From Pseudidiomarina terrestris (GTDB lineage Bacteria; Pseudomonadota; Gammaproteobacteria; Enterobacterales; Alteromonadaceae): DNA of 64,000 nt. Position 1 is the first letter of the stretch, and every line of letters begins with the position of its first letter. Of this stretch, positions 50,202 through 59,835 are shown in pieces. The notes under the pieces are model-generated. The model did not search any database and was not told the origin of the DNA. It saw only the letters and a list, made by a program, of their open reading frames with translations. The DNA lies in contig NZ_JAGGJF010000002.1 of NCBI RefSeq assembly GCF_030466405.1, forward strand, positions 372,001 through 436,000, in the 5' to 3' direction. A program made the position numbers and the translations under genes.

Positions 50202-50666
50202 ATGTCGATAGCCTTAATCTGGATCGTGATAGGGATTTTATTGATCCTCTCCGAATTACTGCTAACCAGCGTGATTGCAGTGTTTCTTGGCATCGGAGCC
50301 ATAGTTACCGGGCTGCTTTTGCACTGGAACATAATTGCAGAAAGCGCAACTCAGTTTGCGGTTTTCGGGGTGGTTAGTTTAGCGCTTTTACTTGTCGCCC
50401 GTGGTCAGTTTAAACGCTGGTTTATGGGCTACACCACAGATGAAGACGAGGCCAAGCCTAATTTTCAACGCGATATTGGCGCTCGCGTTAAAGTGATTCG
50501 GGACTTCAATCATGGCGCGGGCCGGGTGGTCTTAAATGGTGTGCAGTGGGATGCGTTTTCTGAAGATGAATTAAAAGCAGGTGAAACGGCCTGGGTACTT
50601 GCCAACGAAGGTATTCAGTTGACGGTTGCCCGCGATAAGCCGACTCAGCAAGAACACAACACATAG
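50202..50666 (+). CDS. NfeD-like membrane protein
   Basis: A 154-residue protein with membrane segments in the first half (residues 5-27, 29-47, 50-67) and a C-terminal OB-fold domain (RVVLNGVQWDAFSEDELKAGETAWV). NfeD proteins partner with stomatin/SPFH proteins; here the partner gene follows after 11 bases. The two are likely one operon. Confidence 0.9.
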   Translation: MSIALIWIVIGILLILSELLLTSVIAVFLGIGAIVTGLLLHWNIIAESATQFAVFGVVSLALLLVARGQFKRWFMGYTTDEDEAKPNFQRDIGARVKVIRDFNHGAGRVVLNGVQWDAFSEDELKAGETAWVLANEGIQLTVARDKPTQQEHNT

Positions 50667-50677
50667 GATGATTGATT

Positions 50678-51613
50678 ATGTTTGAATTGAACGTCGGTAC
50701 GGTCCTCGCGCTTGGCTTCGCAGTTGCGGTCATCATTATTATTCTGAAAACCGCCCGTATCGTACCGCAACGGTCCAATTATGTTATTGAGCGGCTAGGG
50801 CGTTATAACCGAACTTTAGAATCTGGTTTTCACTTATTAATACCGTTCGTTGATAAAGTTGCCTACCAGCATGTGCTGAAAGAAGAAGTAATTGATGTTG
50901 AACGCCAGGCATGTGTAACCCGGGATAATATTCAGGTGGGTATCAATGGCGTCCTTTACATTCAGGTGGTTGACGCCCATAAAGCAAGTTACGGCATCAA
51001 CGACTACCGCTACGCGGCATCCCAGCTTGCTCAGACCACGATGCGTTCGGTCATCGGCCAGACGGATCTGGATAAAACCTTTGAAGAACGTGCGCGTATC
51101 AATGAAATAGTGGTGCAAGCATTAGATGAAGCCGCTGCACCCTGGGGTATTAAGGTTCTGCGCTACGAAATTTCGGATATCGAGCTGCCGATGAGTATTA
51201 AAGATGCGCTGGAGCAGCAAATGCGTGCCGAGCGCGAGCGTCGCGCTGCGATTGCCAAGTCTGAGGGTGAGCGTCAGGCCATGATTAACGTGTCTGAAGG
51301 TCACAAACAGGAGGTTATTAACCTCTCCGAGGCTGAGAAACAAAAGCAGATCAATGAAGCAGAAGGGCGTGCCAAAGAAATTGAGCTTATCGCCATCGCA
51401 ACTGCTGAAGGCTTGCGTAAAATTGCTAGTGCGACTCAGGAGCCGGGCGGCGAAAGTGCGGTCAGTCTGAGAGTCGCAGAACAGTACGTGAAAGAGTTCG
51501 GCAACCTGGCGAAAGAGACCAATACTTTAATTTTACCGGCGCAATTGGCGGACATCGGTGGTGCAGTTGCCGGTCTGACCGAAGTGCTAAAAGTTAAACC
51601 CAGCCAGCAGTAA
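50678..51613 (+). CDS. qmcA: SPFH/stomatin-family membrane protein QmcA
   Basis: A 311-residue prohibitin-like membrane protein with an N-terminal membrane segment (about 6-26), the SPFH domain (VPQRSNYVIERLGRYNRTL) and a coiled-coil tail rich in Glu and Lys (MRAERERRAAIAKSEGERQA). Members associate with FtsH in E. coli. The ATG at 50678 is chosen; a TTG two codons upstream is possible. A terminator follows. Confidence 0.9.
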   Translation: MFELNVGTVLALGFAVAVIIIILKTARIVPQRSNYVIERLGRYNRTLESGFHLLIPFVDKVAYQHVLKEEVIDVERQACVTRDNIQVGINGVLYIQVVDAHKASYGINDYRYAASQLAQTTMRSVIGQTDLDKTFEERARINEIVVQALDEAAAPWGIKVLRYEISDIELPMSIKDALEQQMRAERERRAAIAKSEGERQAMINVSEGHKQEVINLSEAEKQKQINEAEGRAKEIELIAIATAEGLRKIASATQEPGGESAVSLRVAEQYVKEFGNLAKETNTLILPAQLADIGGAVAGLTEVLKVKPSQQ

Positions 51614-51632
51614 TTGTTAAACTGGCGTATCT

Positions 51633-51667
51633 AAAAGACTGTTCATCGTAGATGGGCGGTCTTTTTT
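51633..51667 (+). terminator. Intrinsic terminator after qmcA
   Basis: AAAAGAC (51633-51639) pairs with GTCTTTT at 51659-51665, with inner pairing CATC/GATG, followed by a T run. It separates nfeD-qmcA from the RND pump genes. Confidence 0.8.
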
Positions 51668-51737
51668 GATCGTATTTGCTGAAATACGCATACTCACCTT
51701 TAACTTCTTCATCTGTCGCATAAGGACATCAAGTTTA

Positions 51738-52799
51738 ATGAAGCTCTCGACCGCTTTCACTTTATCCATGCTAACTCTGCTTACCGTTACGCCCGCAGTG
51801 TTCACTGAGGCTACAGCGCAACAATGGGGCAACTCCGAACAGGCTGCGCTGGTCGTCATGCAACCTCTGGGTTTTGAGAGTAAGCAGGAGCAGGTCGAAG
51901 CTGTCGGTTATGCCGAAGCTTTGCAATCTGTCGAACTTTATCCTGCGGTCGGTGATGTCGTGCAGTCGGTTAATTTTGCCCCCGGCGACCGGGTCCAGCA
52001 AGGTGATGTGCTGGTACAACTGGACGATAGACGTCAGCGCATTGCGTTGCAACGTGCGAAACTGCAACTTGCCGATGCCGAGCGCACGGTCGAGCGATTG
52101 CAATCGAGTCATGCGCAAGGCGCGATTCCCAAGAGCCAGCTCGATGAAGCCGTGATCACCCGCGATTTACTGGAAGTCGCCGTCGATGAAGCGCAAACCA
52201 ACCTTGATGACCGTCAGGTTGTTGCCCCTTTTACCGGTGTGATTGGCATTACTGATGTTGAAACTGGTGATCGCATTACCCCGCAAACGCTTATTGCCAC
52301 TCTGGATAAACGCGAAGAGCTTTACGTTGACTTCCTTGCGCCTGAGGCGTCCGTCACACTATTGGAGCAGGGTGCGACTGTACAAGTATTTGCCTGGCAG
52401 CGCATGCAAGAGCCGCTAGCCGCTGAAGTAGCTGAAATTGGCTCACGAGTTGACCCTTCCAACCGTACGGTTCGTATCCGTGCGGTCATGGACAATGTCA
52501 ACGATAAATACCGACCGGGAATGAGTTTTCGGATTGCCTTAACCCTTGCCGGTGACAGTTATCCTGTGGTTCCGGAGGCAGGTCTGATGTGGGGCCCGGA
52601 GGGTGCCTACGTCTGGATCGCTGAAGATGGTAAAGCCAAGCGGGTAGATGTTTCGATTAAACAGCGCTTACCCGGGCGCGTGCTAGTGGATGGTAATTTG
52701 CAATTAGGCGACCAACTCATTGTTGAAGGCGTACAGACGCTGCGCGAAGGGCAATCGGTTAAAGAGTTAGCCGCGGCAGACGGGGGCGCAAGCGCATGA
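51738..52799 (+). CDS. RND efflux periplasmic adaptor (HlyD/MexA family)
   Basis: The periplasmic linker of a tripartite efflux pump. The 353 residues start with a signal peptide (MKLSTAFTLSMLTLLTV, likely cleaved after EATA). A biotinyl-lipoyl-like domain, a coiled-coil hairpin (QRAKLQLADAERTVERL) and beta-barrel regions follow in the usual order. The ATG at 51738 is preferred for AAGGA at 51722-51726. It overlaps the permease by 4 bases. Substrate is unknown. Confidence 0.9.
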   Translation: MKLSTAFTLSMLTLLTVTPAVFTEATAQQWGNSEQAALVVMQPLGFESKQEQVEAVGYAEALQSVELYPAVGDVVQSVNFAPGDRVQQGDVLVQLDDRRQRIALQRAKLQLADAERTVERLQSSHAQGAIPKSQLDEAVITRDLLEVAVDEAQTNLDDRQVVAPFTGVIGITDVETGDRITPQTLIATLDKREELYVDFLAPEASVTLLEQGATVQVFAWQRMQEPLAAEVAEIGSRVDPSNRTVRIRAVMDNVNDKYRPGMSFRIALTLAGDSYPVVPEAGLMWGPEGAYVWIAEDGKAKRVDVSIKQRLPGRVLVDGNLQLGDQLIVEGVQTLREGQSVKELAAADGGASA

Positions 52800-55700
52800 A
52801 ATGGGCTCCGCAGTTAAATGACCTGCCGTCGCTGTCGATTCGACGCCCGGTTCTTATCGTTGTTTTCAACCTTCTCATTATTATCGCTGGTTTAGCAGCC
52901 ATCCAGGGCGTTGAGGTGCGTGAGTTACCTGACGTTGATCGTCCTGTGGTCTCGGTGACTGCAAGTTACCCTGGCGCAGCCCCGGAAACCGTAGATACCG
53001 AAGTTACCAGTCGTCTGGAAGGGGCAGTGGCGCGGGTTAGCGGGGTTAAGTCCATCCGTGCTTCAAGTGAAGAAGGCAGCTCTCGCATTGTTGTTGAATT
53101 CCGACCCGGTGTCGACTTAGACAGCGCCGCCAATGAAACCCGGGAATCAGTAAGTCGGGTGCAGCGCCGGTTGCCAGAACAAGTTGAAAATGTCGCTATT
53201 ATCAAAGCGGACAATGACGCGGAGTCTGTGGTCTCCCTTGCCATCTCCAGTGAAGAGCTAGATTTGTCTTCGCTTACCGAGCGCGTCGAAACCGACCTGG
53301 CGCCTAACTTTCTAAATATTCCGGGGGTTGCTGATGTGCGCTTGACCGGTGATCGCCGCCGGGTGATGCGGGTGGTTATCGAGCCTCTGCGTCTGGCCAG
53401 TTATCAGTTAACCGTGAGTGACGTCGCTGCAGTGCTGCGACAGGCTCCTTTTGATGTACCCGCCGGGAGCTTAAAGTCCACGGATCAGCAGCTGATCGTG
53501 CGCGCCGATGCCAGTTCGGTCACCACTGAAGATGTTGAAAATATCATTATTTCTGGCACCACCCGCGTCGGTGACATTGCCACAGTTTACTTTGGCCCCG
53601 CCGACGCCAGCAGCATTACCCGACTCGACGGTAAGCAGGTTCTTGGTTTAGGGATTATTCGTCAGGCGCGTTCAAATACTATCGAGATATCCGACGAAGT
53701 ATTACGCTTGGTTGAAGACTTACGTAAGCAGTACCCGGAACTGACTATCCGCATCACCAGTGACGATGCCGAATTTATTCGCAGTTCCGTCGAAGAAGTT
53801 ATTACCTCGCTGGCACTGACCATCTTATTGGTGGTCGCCACGCTCTGGCTGTTTATTGGTTCCGGCCGCGCCACCATTATTCCTGCAGTCTCAATTCCGG
53901 TCGCGCTGATCGGCTCAATTGCGGTCATTTGGTTGCTAGGATTTTCGATTAATATCCTGACTTTGCTAGCCCTGGTGTTAGCCACAGGTTTGATCGTCGA
54001 TGATGCCATTGTCGTCTCCGAAAACATTCAGCGGCGGCGCAGTATGGGTATCGGTGCCCGCGCAGCAGCGGTTATTGGTACCAGAGAAGTTTTCTTTGCT
54101 GTGGTGGCCACCACTGCGGTGTTGGTTGCGGTATTTGTACCCATCGCATTTTTGCCGTCCACTGCCGGGCGCTTGTTCCGTGAGTTTGGTGGCGTACTCG
54201 CTGCCGCGGTGATTATTTCTTCCTTTGTTGCGCTCTCGCTGGTGCCCGCGCTGACGGCAAGGCTTCCGCTAAAAGACCACAAAGAAACCGTACTTACCCG
54301 GCTGGGCCATCGTTTCCGTAACGCTTACGTGAAGAGTCTGCACTGGGCGCTTGATCACGCAAAAATTGTTTTTGCCGCCTGTGTCCTGATTGCCGGTACC
54401 GCGGTCGGTTTTTATCTAAATGTCGACAGTGAGCTGATGCCATCGGAGGATCGCGGTCAGATCCGAATCTTCGCTCGTGGGCCGGATGGTGTCGGTCTGA
54501 ACTTTATGAACCGCCAGGCGCAGCAGATGGAGGAAATTCTGCTGCCTTATGTAAATGGCGGGGCAGTTGAAAGTATTAATACTCGCGTCGGGCAATGGGA
54601 TCCCAATTTGGTTTTCATTACCGTGCGTTTGACCGACTGGGAAGAGCGCGATCGCTCGCAACAGGAAATCATCGACGAAATAAGTGGACCTTTAGGTCGC
54701 ATTCCCGGGGCGCCGGCACGTGCCTTTGGCTCAAACAGTCTGAACCTGCGAGGCCAAGGCGGTGGACTTGAAGTCGCCCTAACCGGTGACAACTACCGTG
54801 AGATTTATGACGCCGCGCAAGCCTTTGGCAAAGCCGCGCAGGAAGCGATGCCGGAAGTTGGTTTTCCGCGGATTGGTTACCAACCAACGCAACCACAGCT
54901 AAGGGTTAATATTGATCGCCGTCGCGCCTCTGAACTTGGAGTGTCCCTGAGTGATATTTCATCGACGTTGCGGGTCGCCATCAATGGTGATGATATTGCT
55001 GATCTAAATATCGGTGACCAGGCTGTGCCTATCATGCTGCAAGCGGAGCGCAGTCAGATCCGTTCACCAACTGATCTGGCCAACCTTTATGTTGGTGCGG
55101 CAGACGGAACTCTGGTTCCCTTATCGAGTGTAGCGACCATAAGCGAAGAGGGTGTTGCAGCGGAACTTGAACGTCGCGCTCAACGGCGTGCGATCGAAGT
55201 GGATATGCAAATGCCTGGCAGTATTCCAATCGAGCAAGTGGTTGAGAATTTACGTGCGATTGCCGCGGAAACCTTGCCGGAAAATATTGGCATGGTGCTG
55301 CTTGGTGAAGCCGAAGCCTATCAGGAAACTGAGCGGGAAGTGATGATGACCTACATCCTGGCATTTCTCATTGTGTTGCTGGTCTTAGCGGCCCAATTTG
55401 AAAGTGTGAACAGTGCCATTGTGGTCATGGCAACGGTACCTTTTGGTATTGCTGCCGCATTCTTTGCGCTGTACCTGACCGGCACCTCCATTAATATCTT
55501 CTCGCAAATAGGCCTGGTGATGTTAATTGGTCTGATCGCGAAGAACTCCATTTTGTTGGTTGAATTCGCGGATCAGCTCCGCGACAAAGGTCAGTCGGTA
55601 CGCGAGGCAGTTGAGAATGCTGCGGATATTCGCTTACGTCCCATCATGATGACGCTGGTTTCAACCTTGCTCGGTGCCTTGCCCTTAATCCTTTCCGTGG

Positions 55701-55879
55701 GCGCAGGCTCAGAAGCAAGAAACGCGATCGGCTGGGTGGTATTTGGTGGTCTTGCTTTTGCCGTTGTCTTTACGCTGTATTTAACACCGGTGATTTATCT
55801 GGCACTGGCGAGATTTACCAAACCGCGTGCGGACGAAACTCAGCGGTTGGAGCGCGAAATGGAAAAAGCTTCAGACTGA
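52796..55879 (+). CDS. RND multidrug/solute efflux permease (HAE1 family)
   Basis: A proton-driven inner-membrane pump. The 1027 residues have the family layout of 12 membrane segments and two large periplasmic loops. The TM4 Asp pair is seen in LATGLIVDDAIVVSENI, and the second-half LIGLIAKNSILLVEFADQLR block is clear. No outer-membrane TolC-type gene is adjacent, so an external channel is presumably shared. It overlaps the adaptor (ATGA) and is followed by a small coupled ORF. Confidence 0.94.
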   Translation: MKWAPQLNDLPSLSIRRPVLIVVFNLLIIIAGLAAIQGVEVRELPDVDRPVVSVTASYPGAAPETVDTEVTSRLEGAVARVSGVKSIRASSEEGSSRIVVEFRPGVDLDSAANETRESVSRVQRRLPEQVENVAIIKADNDAESVVSLAISSEELDLSSLTERVETDLAPNFLNIPGVADVRLTGDRRRVMRVVIEPLRLASYQLTVSDVAAVLRQAPFDVPAGSLKSTDQQLIVRADASSVTTEDVENIIISGTTRVGDIATVYFGPADASSITRLDGKQVLGLGIIRQARSNTIEISDEVLRLVEDLRKQYPELTIRITSDDAEFIRSSVEEVITSLALTILLVVATLWLFIGSGRATIIPAVSIPVALIGSIAVIWLLGFSINILTLLALVLATGLIVDDAIVVSENIQRRRSMGIGARAAAVIGTREVFFAVVATTAVLVAVFVPIAFLPSTAGRLFREFGGVLAAAVIISSFVALSLVPALTARLPLKDHKETVLTRLGHRFRNAYVKSLHWALDHAKIVFAACVLIAGTAVGFYLNVDSELMPSEDRGQIRIFARGPDGVGLNFMNRQAQQMEEILLPYVNGGAVESINTRVGQWDPNLVFITVRLTDWEERDRSQQEIIDEISGPLGRIPGAPARAFGSNSLNLRGQGGGLEVALTGDNYREIYDAAQAFGKAAQEAMPEVGFPRIGYQPTQPQLRVNIDRRRASELGVSLSDISSTLRVAINGDDIADLNIGDQAVPIMLQAERSQIRSPTDLANLYVGAADGTLVPLSSVATISEEGVAAELERRAQRRAIEVDMQMPGSIPIEQVVENLRAIAAETLPENIGMVLLGEAEAYQETEREVMMTYILAFLIVLLVLAAQFESVNSAIVVMATVPFGIAAAFFALYLTGTSINIFSQIGLVMLIGLIAKNSILLVEFADQLRDKGQSVREAVENAADIRLRPIMMTLVSTLLGALPLILSVGAGSEARNAIGWVVFGGLAFAVVFTLYLTPVIYLALARFTKPRADETQRLEREMEKASD

Positions 55880-56056
55880 TGAAAACATCCTTATTTAAAA
55901 GCTCACTAGTGATCATAGCGGCGTGCCTGACTCCTCAGGCCGTCGCAGATGTTATCGATAGTAGCCCGCAATGATCTCTCCAAGTGGGCACCAGCTGTCG
56001 ATAATGTGTTGCAGCAACAAATGGATTCTCTGCAAAGCTACTTGTTAGATCTGTAA
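55879..56056 (+). pseudogene. Frameshifted small secreted protein, coupled to the RND permease
   Basis: An ATG overlaps the permease TGA by one base and starts a 31-codon ORF with a clear signal peptide (MKTSLFKSSLVIIAACLTPQ, then AVADVID), stopping at TGA 55972-55974. In the +1 frame the reading continues from GTA at 55961 as VARNDLSKWAPAVDNVLQQQ to a TAA at 56054-56056. The two parts read like one secreted protein of about 60 residues broken by a small indel. It could also be a real frameshift signal or a sequencing error. Confidence 0.5.
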
Positions 56057-56344
56057 TTCTTCCGCTGATTTTTCACTCCTGAATCGTTCGCTACGTAAAA
56101 TCTGTTCACAGAGCAGGGCCATTCTAGCCAAATTTTCACGTAGCTCAGCTCATTAATGTGAACACCCACTTAGATTATATAGTCTTATCCATAGTTGATT
56201 TAACATAATATACATTATGCGCAATCTAAAAATAAGCAAAGTTAGCCCGTGGTTCTCTTCGTTCAATTGAGTCTGTGGCCGCTTACGCTTAAACTAAGCA
56301 TTGTTTTAACGACAATTTAAAAAAATACCCAAGGAAGAATTATC
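56057..56344. other. Intergenic region upstream of the TraB/GumN gene
   Basis: A 288-base AT-rich gap. It includes an inverted repeat CATAAT-ATAC-ATTATG (about 56204-56219), which could be an operator or promoter element. An AAGGAAGAA site precedes the ATG of the next gene. I see no gene, RNA or mobile element in it. Confidence 0.4.
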
Positions 56345-57211
56345 ATGGTTAAAAGTATCACCGCTCTTTTGGTTGCCGGAGCGCTCTCAGTAAGTACCGC
56401 CCAGGCGTCTTTGTTGTACAAAGTGACTGGCAACGACATGGCTGAACCCTCCTATTTGTTTGGCACAATCCACATGATTTGCGCTGAAGATTTTAAAGTT
56501 CATGAACAAACCAAAGCCGCGTTTGCCCAGGCCGATCGTTTAATTATGGAATTGGACATGGCGGACCCCGGCGTTTTGCAGTCGATGCAGACCAAACTAC
56601 TCGATCCCCAGGGACGCAAATTGTCTTCGCATGTGTCTGAAGCTCAGTACGAGTTATTGGATGAGTTCTTAACGTCTACTATGGGCACGGGTCTGACGAC
56701 GTTTGACGGCATGCGCCCCTTTATCCTCAGTAGCATGGTCATGACTTCACAACTTGGTTGTGCACAGCAAATGTCCTATGAAGGACATTTCACTCAGAAA
56801 GCCATGGAACAACAAAAAGCCGTTGACGGCCTGGAAAGCGTTGATTTTCAGTTTGGTATTTTCGACCAGATCCCCTATCAGGAACAGGTTCAGTGGCTAA
56901 TGGAGTCCCTTGAAGATAAAGCTAAAGCCAAAGGCGAACTGGATAAAATGGTGCGCTTATACGTGGCTGAAGATATGGAAGGTCTTTATAAGATGATCGC
57001 TGATACCGACGCTTACGCGGACTACACAGCGTTATTACTGGATGATCGTAACCGGACCTGGCAACAACAGCTTGACGCGGACTTGCAGGCTCCAGGATCG
57101 GAATTTATTGCCGTAGGAGCGGGTCATTTAGGCGGTAATGCTGGTATCATTCAGCTCCTAAAAGATCTGGGGTATGCGGTTGAGCCCGTTACAACCCAAA
57201 CCCAGGATTAA
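56345..57211 (+). CDS. TraB/GumN-family protein
   Basis: A 288-residue protein with a signal peptide (ITALLVAGALSVSTAQA, cleaved near residue 21) and the family motifs LFGTIHMICAEDF near the start and VGAGHLGGNAGII near the end. Such proteins are predicted metalloproteases related to Tiki; the bacterial role is unclear. Two Cys in the middle suggest a periplasmic location. It precedes the Lon-like gene by 26 bases. Confidence 0.88.
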   Translation: MVKSITALLVAGALSVSTAQASLLYKVTGNDMAEPSYLFGTIHMICAEDFKVHEQTKAAFAQADRLIMELDMADPGVLQSMQTKLLDPQGRKLSSHVSEAQYELLDEFLTSTMGTGLTTFDGMRPFILSSMVMTSQLGCAQQMSYEGHFTQKAMEQQKAVDGLESVDFQFGIFDQIPYQEQVQWLMESLEDKAKAKGELDKMVRLYVAEDMEGLYKMIADTDAYADYTALLLDDRNRTWQQQLDADLQAPGSEFIAVGAGHLGGNAGIIQLLKDLGYAVEPVTTQTQD

Positions 57212-57237
57212 CTGTTAAAGCAAGAAAGGATAATTTA

Positions 57238-59151
57238 ATGCGCGTCGCCGCTGAACAACTGCAGCCAACTATTCACGAATGGGCGCAACAGCGCCCTGCT
57301 ACTCCGCAGGCTAACCCTTTAGTGGGCCAGGATCGTGCCCTTACGGCGATTCAGCAAACCATGCGCATTGGCGGTCGCTACGCCCATGGCTACATGGTGA
57401 CCACGCCTGGGTTGCGGGTGGTGGATGTGTTGCATGAGTTACAGGTACGCCATCAGTGGGTTCATTTCGAGCGTTCAGACTGGCTGTATCTGGTTAATCC
57501 GGACTCAGCCAACGAACCGCTGTGCGTCAATGTCCCGGCCGGTACCGCGCGGTCTGTCCTTGAGGGGCTGTTGCAGTTGTTTGAGCTGGATGCGGCCGAA
57601 CGCGCCAATGCGGTTCAGAAACTACTGGAGACCTTTCCCAGCGAGCGTCTGCAGAATTACGTCGAGCGCATTAAAGACAAGACCTTAGCGGAACTGCCCG
57701 GGAAGGAACTGGCAACAGTTATTGTCGAGTCCGATGCCGATTCAGATGATTTTGTGCTTTGTGATCGCGTCACCGAAACCAGTCTGTTTGGCACCATCCG
57801 CTTACAGTCCGTTGAAGGCACCATCTCCTCGGAACTGCACCTGATTCAATCTGGTGCTTTATTAAAAGCCAATGGCGGTGTGCTGGCCATTGACGCCGAA
57901 GAACTGCTGAGCCAGCCCGGCCTCTGGCGCAAACTGAAGTACGTATTACGTACCAGTCGTTTTCATTGGCCGCAACCAGGCGAAGCCAATATTGCCGCCT
58001 ACTACCAGCCCGAACCGGTCCCCATTCACCTCAAAGTGTTGTTATTGGGCGATCGTTCCATCTACGCACAGTTGCGTGAACTTGACCGTGATTTTGATAA
58101 TCTGTTTCCGTATCTGGCTGACTTTTCATCACACTATCCGGTGGCACAAAATCCATTAGCGCCCTACTTTGACTACCTGGCTTATGTTGAGCGCGAGGCA
58201 GCGACCCTGCCGCTGGCGGCGTCGGCAATTCCACTGGTTCTTAAATATGCCGCGCGCCTGAGTGATTATCAGACGGAGTTGTCACTGGATACTATTGCGT
58301 TGATGCAATTGCTACGTGAAGCGGCGGCATTAGCACAAGATCAACAGCTCGACAGCATTACCCATGACACTATTTTAGCTGTGCTGCAGCAGCGTCTTTA
58401 TCGCGATGGTTATATTGCCGAGTTAAGCCGTCGCCAGATCCTGGAAGGCCAGGTTTATATCGAAACCAGTGGTGCTGTGGTGGGTCAGGTCAACGGTCTG
58501 ACAGTGGTTACCATGGGCGGCTCTGAGTTTGGTGAACCCACCCGAATCACCGCTACCGTGCACTATGGTGATGGTGACATTATCGATATTGATCGTAAAT
58601 CTGAGCTCAGCGGCAATATTCACACCAAGGGTGTGATGATTCTGTCTGCTTATATTGCGAATGTATTCGCGCGCAGCGAAGAGATGCGATTGTCAGCCAC
58701 CATTGTGTTCGAACAATCTTATTATGAAGTCGATGGTGACAGCGCCTCGCTGGCAGAGCTCTGCTGTCTGTTATCAGCCCTGGCAGAAGCGCCTGTGGCG
58801 CAAGGTCTGGCCATTACCGGTGCGGTGGACCAGTTTGGCCGGGTGCAGGCTATTGGTGCAGTGAATGAAAAGATTGAAGGTCACTTTGCCCTTTGCCAGG
58901 AGCGTGGTTTCGACGGTAAGCAAGGAGTGATTATTCCGAGTGCGAATTTAAGCCAGCTCAATTTAGATCCTGATGTTATCGCCGCAGTCGCTGAAGGCCA
59001 GTACCATGTCTACGCCATCGACGACGTCGCTGAGGCACTGACACTGCTCACTGGTGAAGAACAGAAACAGTTGTATGCACGTATAGAAAAGCGTCTTGAC
59101 GAGCTCCAGCATTGCGAGCCAGAGCAGCCATGGTACAAGCGGATCTGGTAA
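57238..59151 (+). CDS. Lon-like ATP-dependent protease, LonB/YcbZ family
   Basis: A 637-residue protein with an N-terminal AAA-like region and a C-terminal Lon protease domain. The catalytic Ser502 lies in VDGDSASLAELCC and Lys545 in NEKIEGHF, spaced 43 residues as in Lon. The N-terminal part has a Walker B-like GGVLAIDAEELL but no clear Walker A, as in E. coli YcbZ. Gene order with fabA and rmf matches E. coli. Confidence 0.9.
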   Translation: MRVAAEQLQPTIHEWAQQRPATPQANPLVGQDRALTAIQQTMRIGGRYAHGYMVTTPGLRVVDVLHELQVRHQWVHFERSDWLYLVNPDSANEPLCVNVPAGTARSVLEGLLQLFELDAAERANAVQKLLETFPSERLQNYVERIKDKTLAELPGKELATVIVESDADSDDFVLCDRVTETSLFGTIRLQSVEGTISSELHLIQSGALLKANGGVLAIDAEELLSQPGLWRKLKYVLRTSRFHWPQPGEANIAAYYQPEPVPIHLKVLLLGDRSIYAQLRELDRDFDNLFPYLADFSSHYPVAQNPLAPYFDYLAYVEREAATLPLAASAIPLVLKYAARLSDYQTELSLDTIALMQLLREAAALAQDQQLDSITHDTILAVLQQRLYRDGYIAELSRRQILEGQVYIETSGAVVGQVNGLTVVTMGGSEFGEPTRITATVHYGDGDIIDIDRKSELSGNIHTKGVMILSAYIANVFARSEEMRLSATIVFEQSYYEVDGDSASLAELCCLLSALAEAPVAQGLAITGAVDQFGRVQAIGAVNEKIEGHFALCQERGFDGKQGVIIPSANLSQLNLDPDVIAAVAEGQYHVYAIDDVAEALTLLTGEEQKQLYARIEKRLDELQHCEPEQPWYKRIW

Positions 59152-59172
59152 AGGTACTTGTCGGACTTGTTT

Positions 59173-59190
59173 AGCGTACAAGTGTTCGCT
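59173..59190. promoter_or_regulatory. FabR-type operator upstream of fabA
   Basis: AGCGTACAAGTGTTCGCT fits the FabR consensus AGCGTACA-NN-TGTACGCT with one mismatch. FabR is the TetR-family repressor of unsaturated fatty-acid genes including fabA. It lies 38 bases before the fabA ATG. Confidence 0.82.
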
Positions 59191-59228
59191 AAGCTAACAG
59201 CACTTTTCACGCCGAAGACAAGGTGTTT

Positions 59229-59741
59229 ATGACTCAATCAAGTTTTAACCGCGACGACCTGCTAGCTTGTGCCGATGGCAAGATGTTTGGTCCAGGAAAC
59301 AGCCAGTTACCCGCCCCTAACATGCTGATGATGGACCGCATCGTCACCATTAATGACGAAGGCGGCGAGTACGGCAAAGGCTACATTCACGCTGAATTGG
59401 ATATTTCACGGGATCTTTGGTTCTTTGACTGTCACTTTAAAGGTGACCCGGTCATGCCAGGTTGCCTGGGACTTGACGCCATGTGGCAGTTGACAGGCTT
59501 CTTTCTGGCCTGGAGTGGCGGCCCTGGTCGCGGTCGTGCCTTAGGAGTTGGTGAAGTAAAATTTACTGGTCAAATCCTTCCTACCGCGAAGAAGGTCAGC
59601 TATTTCATTGATATGAAACGTGTTATCAAGCGTAAACTGTTTATGGGAGTCGCTGATGGTCGCGTTGAAGTGGATGGCAAAACGATCTACACCGCAAAAG
59701 ATCTTAAAGTGGGTCTGTTTACCGACACCTCAAACTTCTAA
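59229..59741 (+). CDS. fabA: 3-hydroxydecanoyl-ACP dehydratase/isomerase FabA
   Basis: FabA dehydrates 3-hydroxydecanoyl-ACP and isomerises it to the cis-3 isomer, starting unsaturated fatty-acid synthesis. The 170 residues carry the active His69 in [14 protein letters not shown] and Asp83 in GLDAMWQL. The ATG at 59229 is chosen over a GTG 6 bases upstream. It has a FabR-type site upstream and a terminator downstream; fabB is not in this window. Confidence 0.97.
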   Translation: MTQSSFNRDDLLACADGKMFGPGNSQLPAPNMLMMDRIVTINDEGGEYGKGYIHAELDISRDLWFFDCHFKGDPVMPGCLGLDAMWQLTGFFLAWSGGPGRGRALGVGEVKFTGQILPTAKKVSYFIDMKRVIKRKLFMGVADGRVEVDGKTIYTAKDLKVGLFTDTSNF

Positions 59742-59760
59742 GCGCTCTTGCCGATAAAAG

Positions 59761-59785
59761 AAAAGCCCGCATCAGCGGGCTTTTT
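59761..59785. terminator. Bidirectional terminator between fabA and rmf
   Basis: A perfect 9-bp stem AAAGCCCGC/GCGGGCTTT with an ATCA loop. T runs lie on both sides (TTTTT on plus, TTTTCTTTT on minus), so it can serve both convergent genes. Confidence 0.88.
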
Positions 59786-59835
59786 AGCTTTCCAGAGATA
59801 GAGTAAATCTTTTTACCTCATTTGCGTTGGACAGA

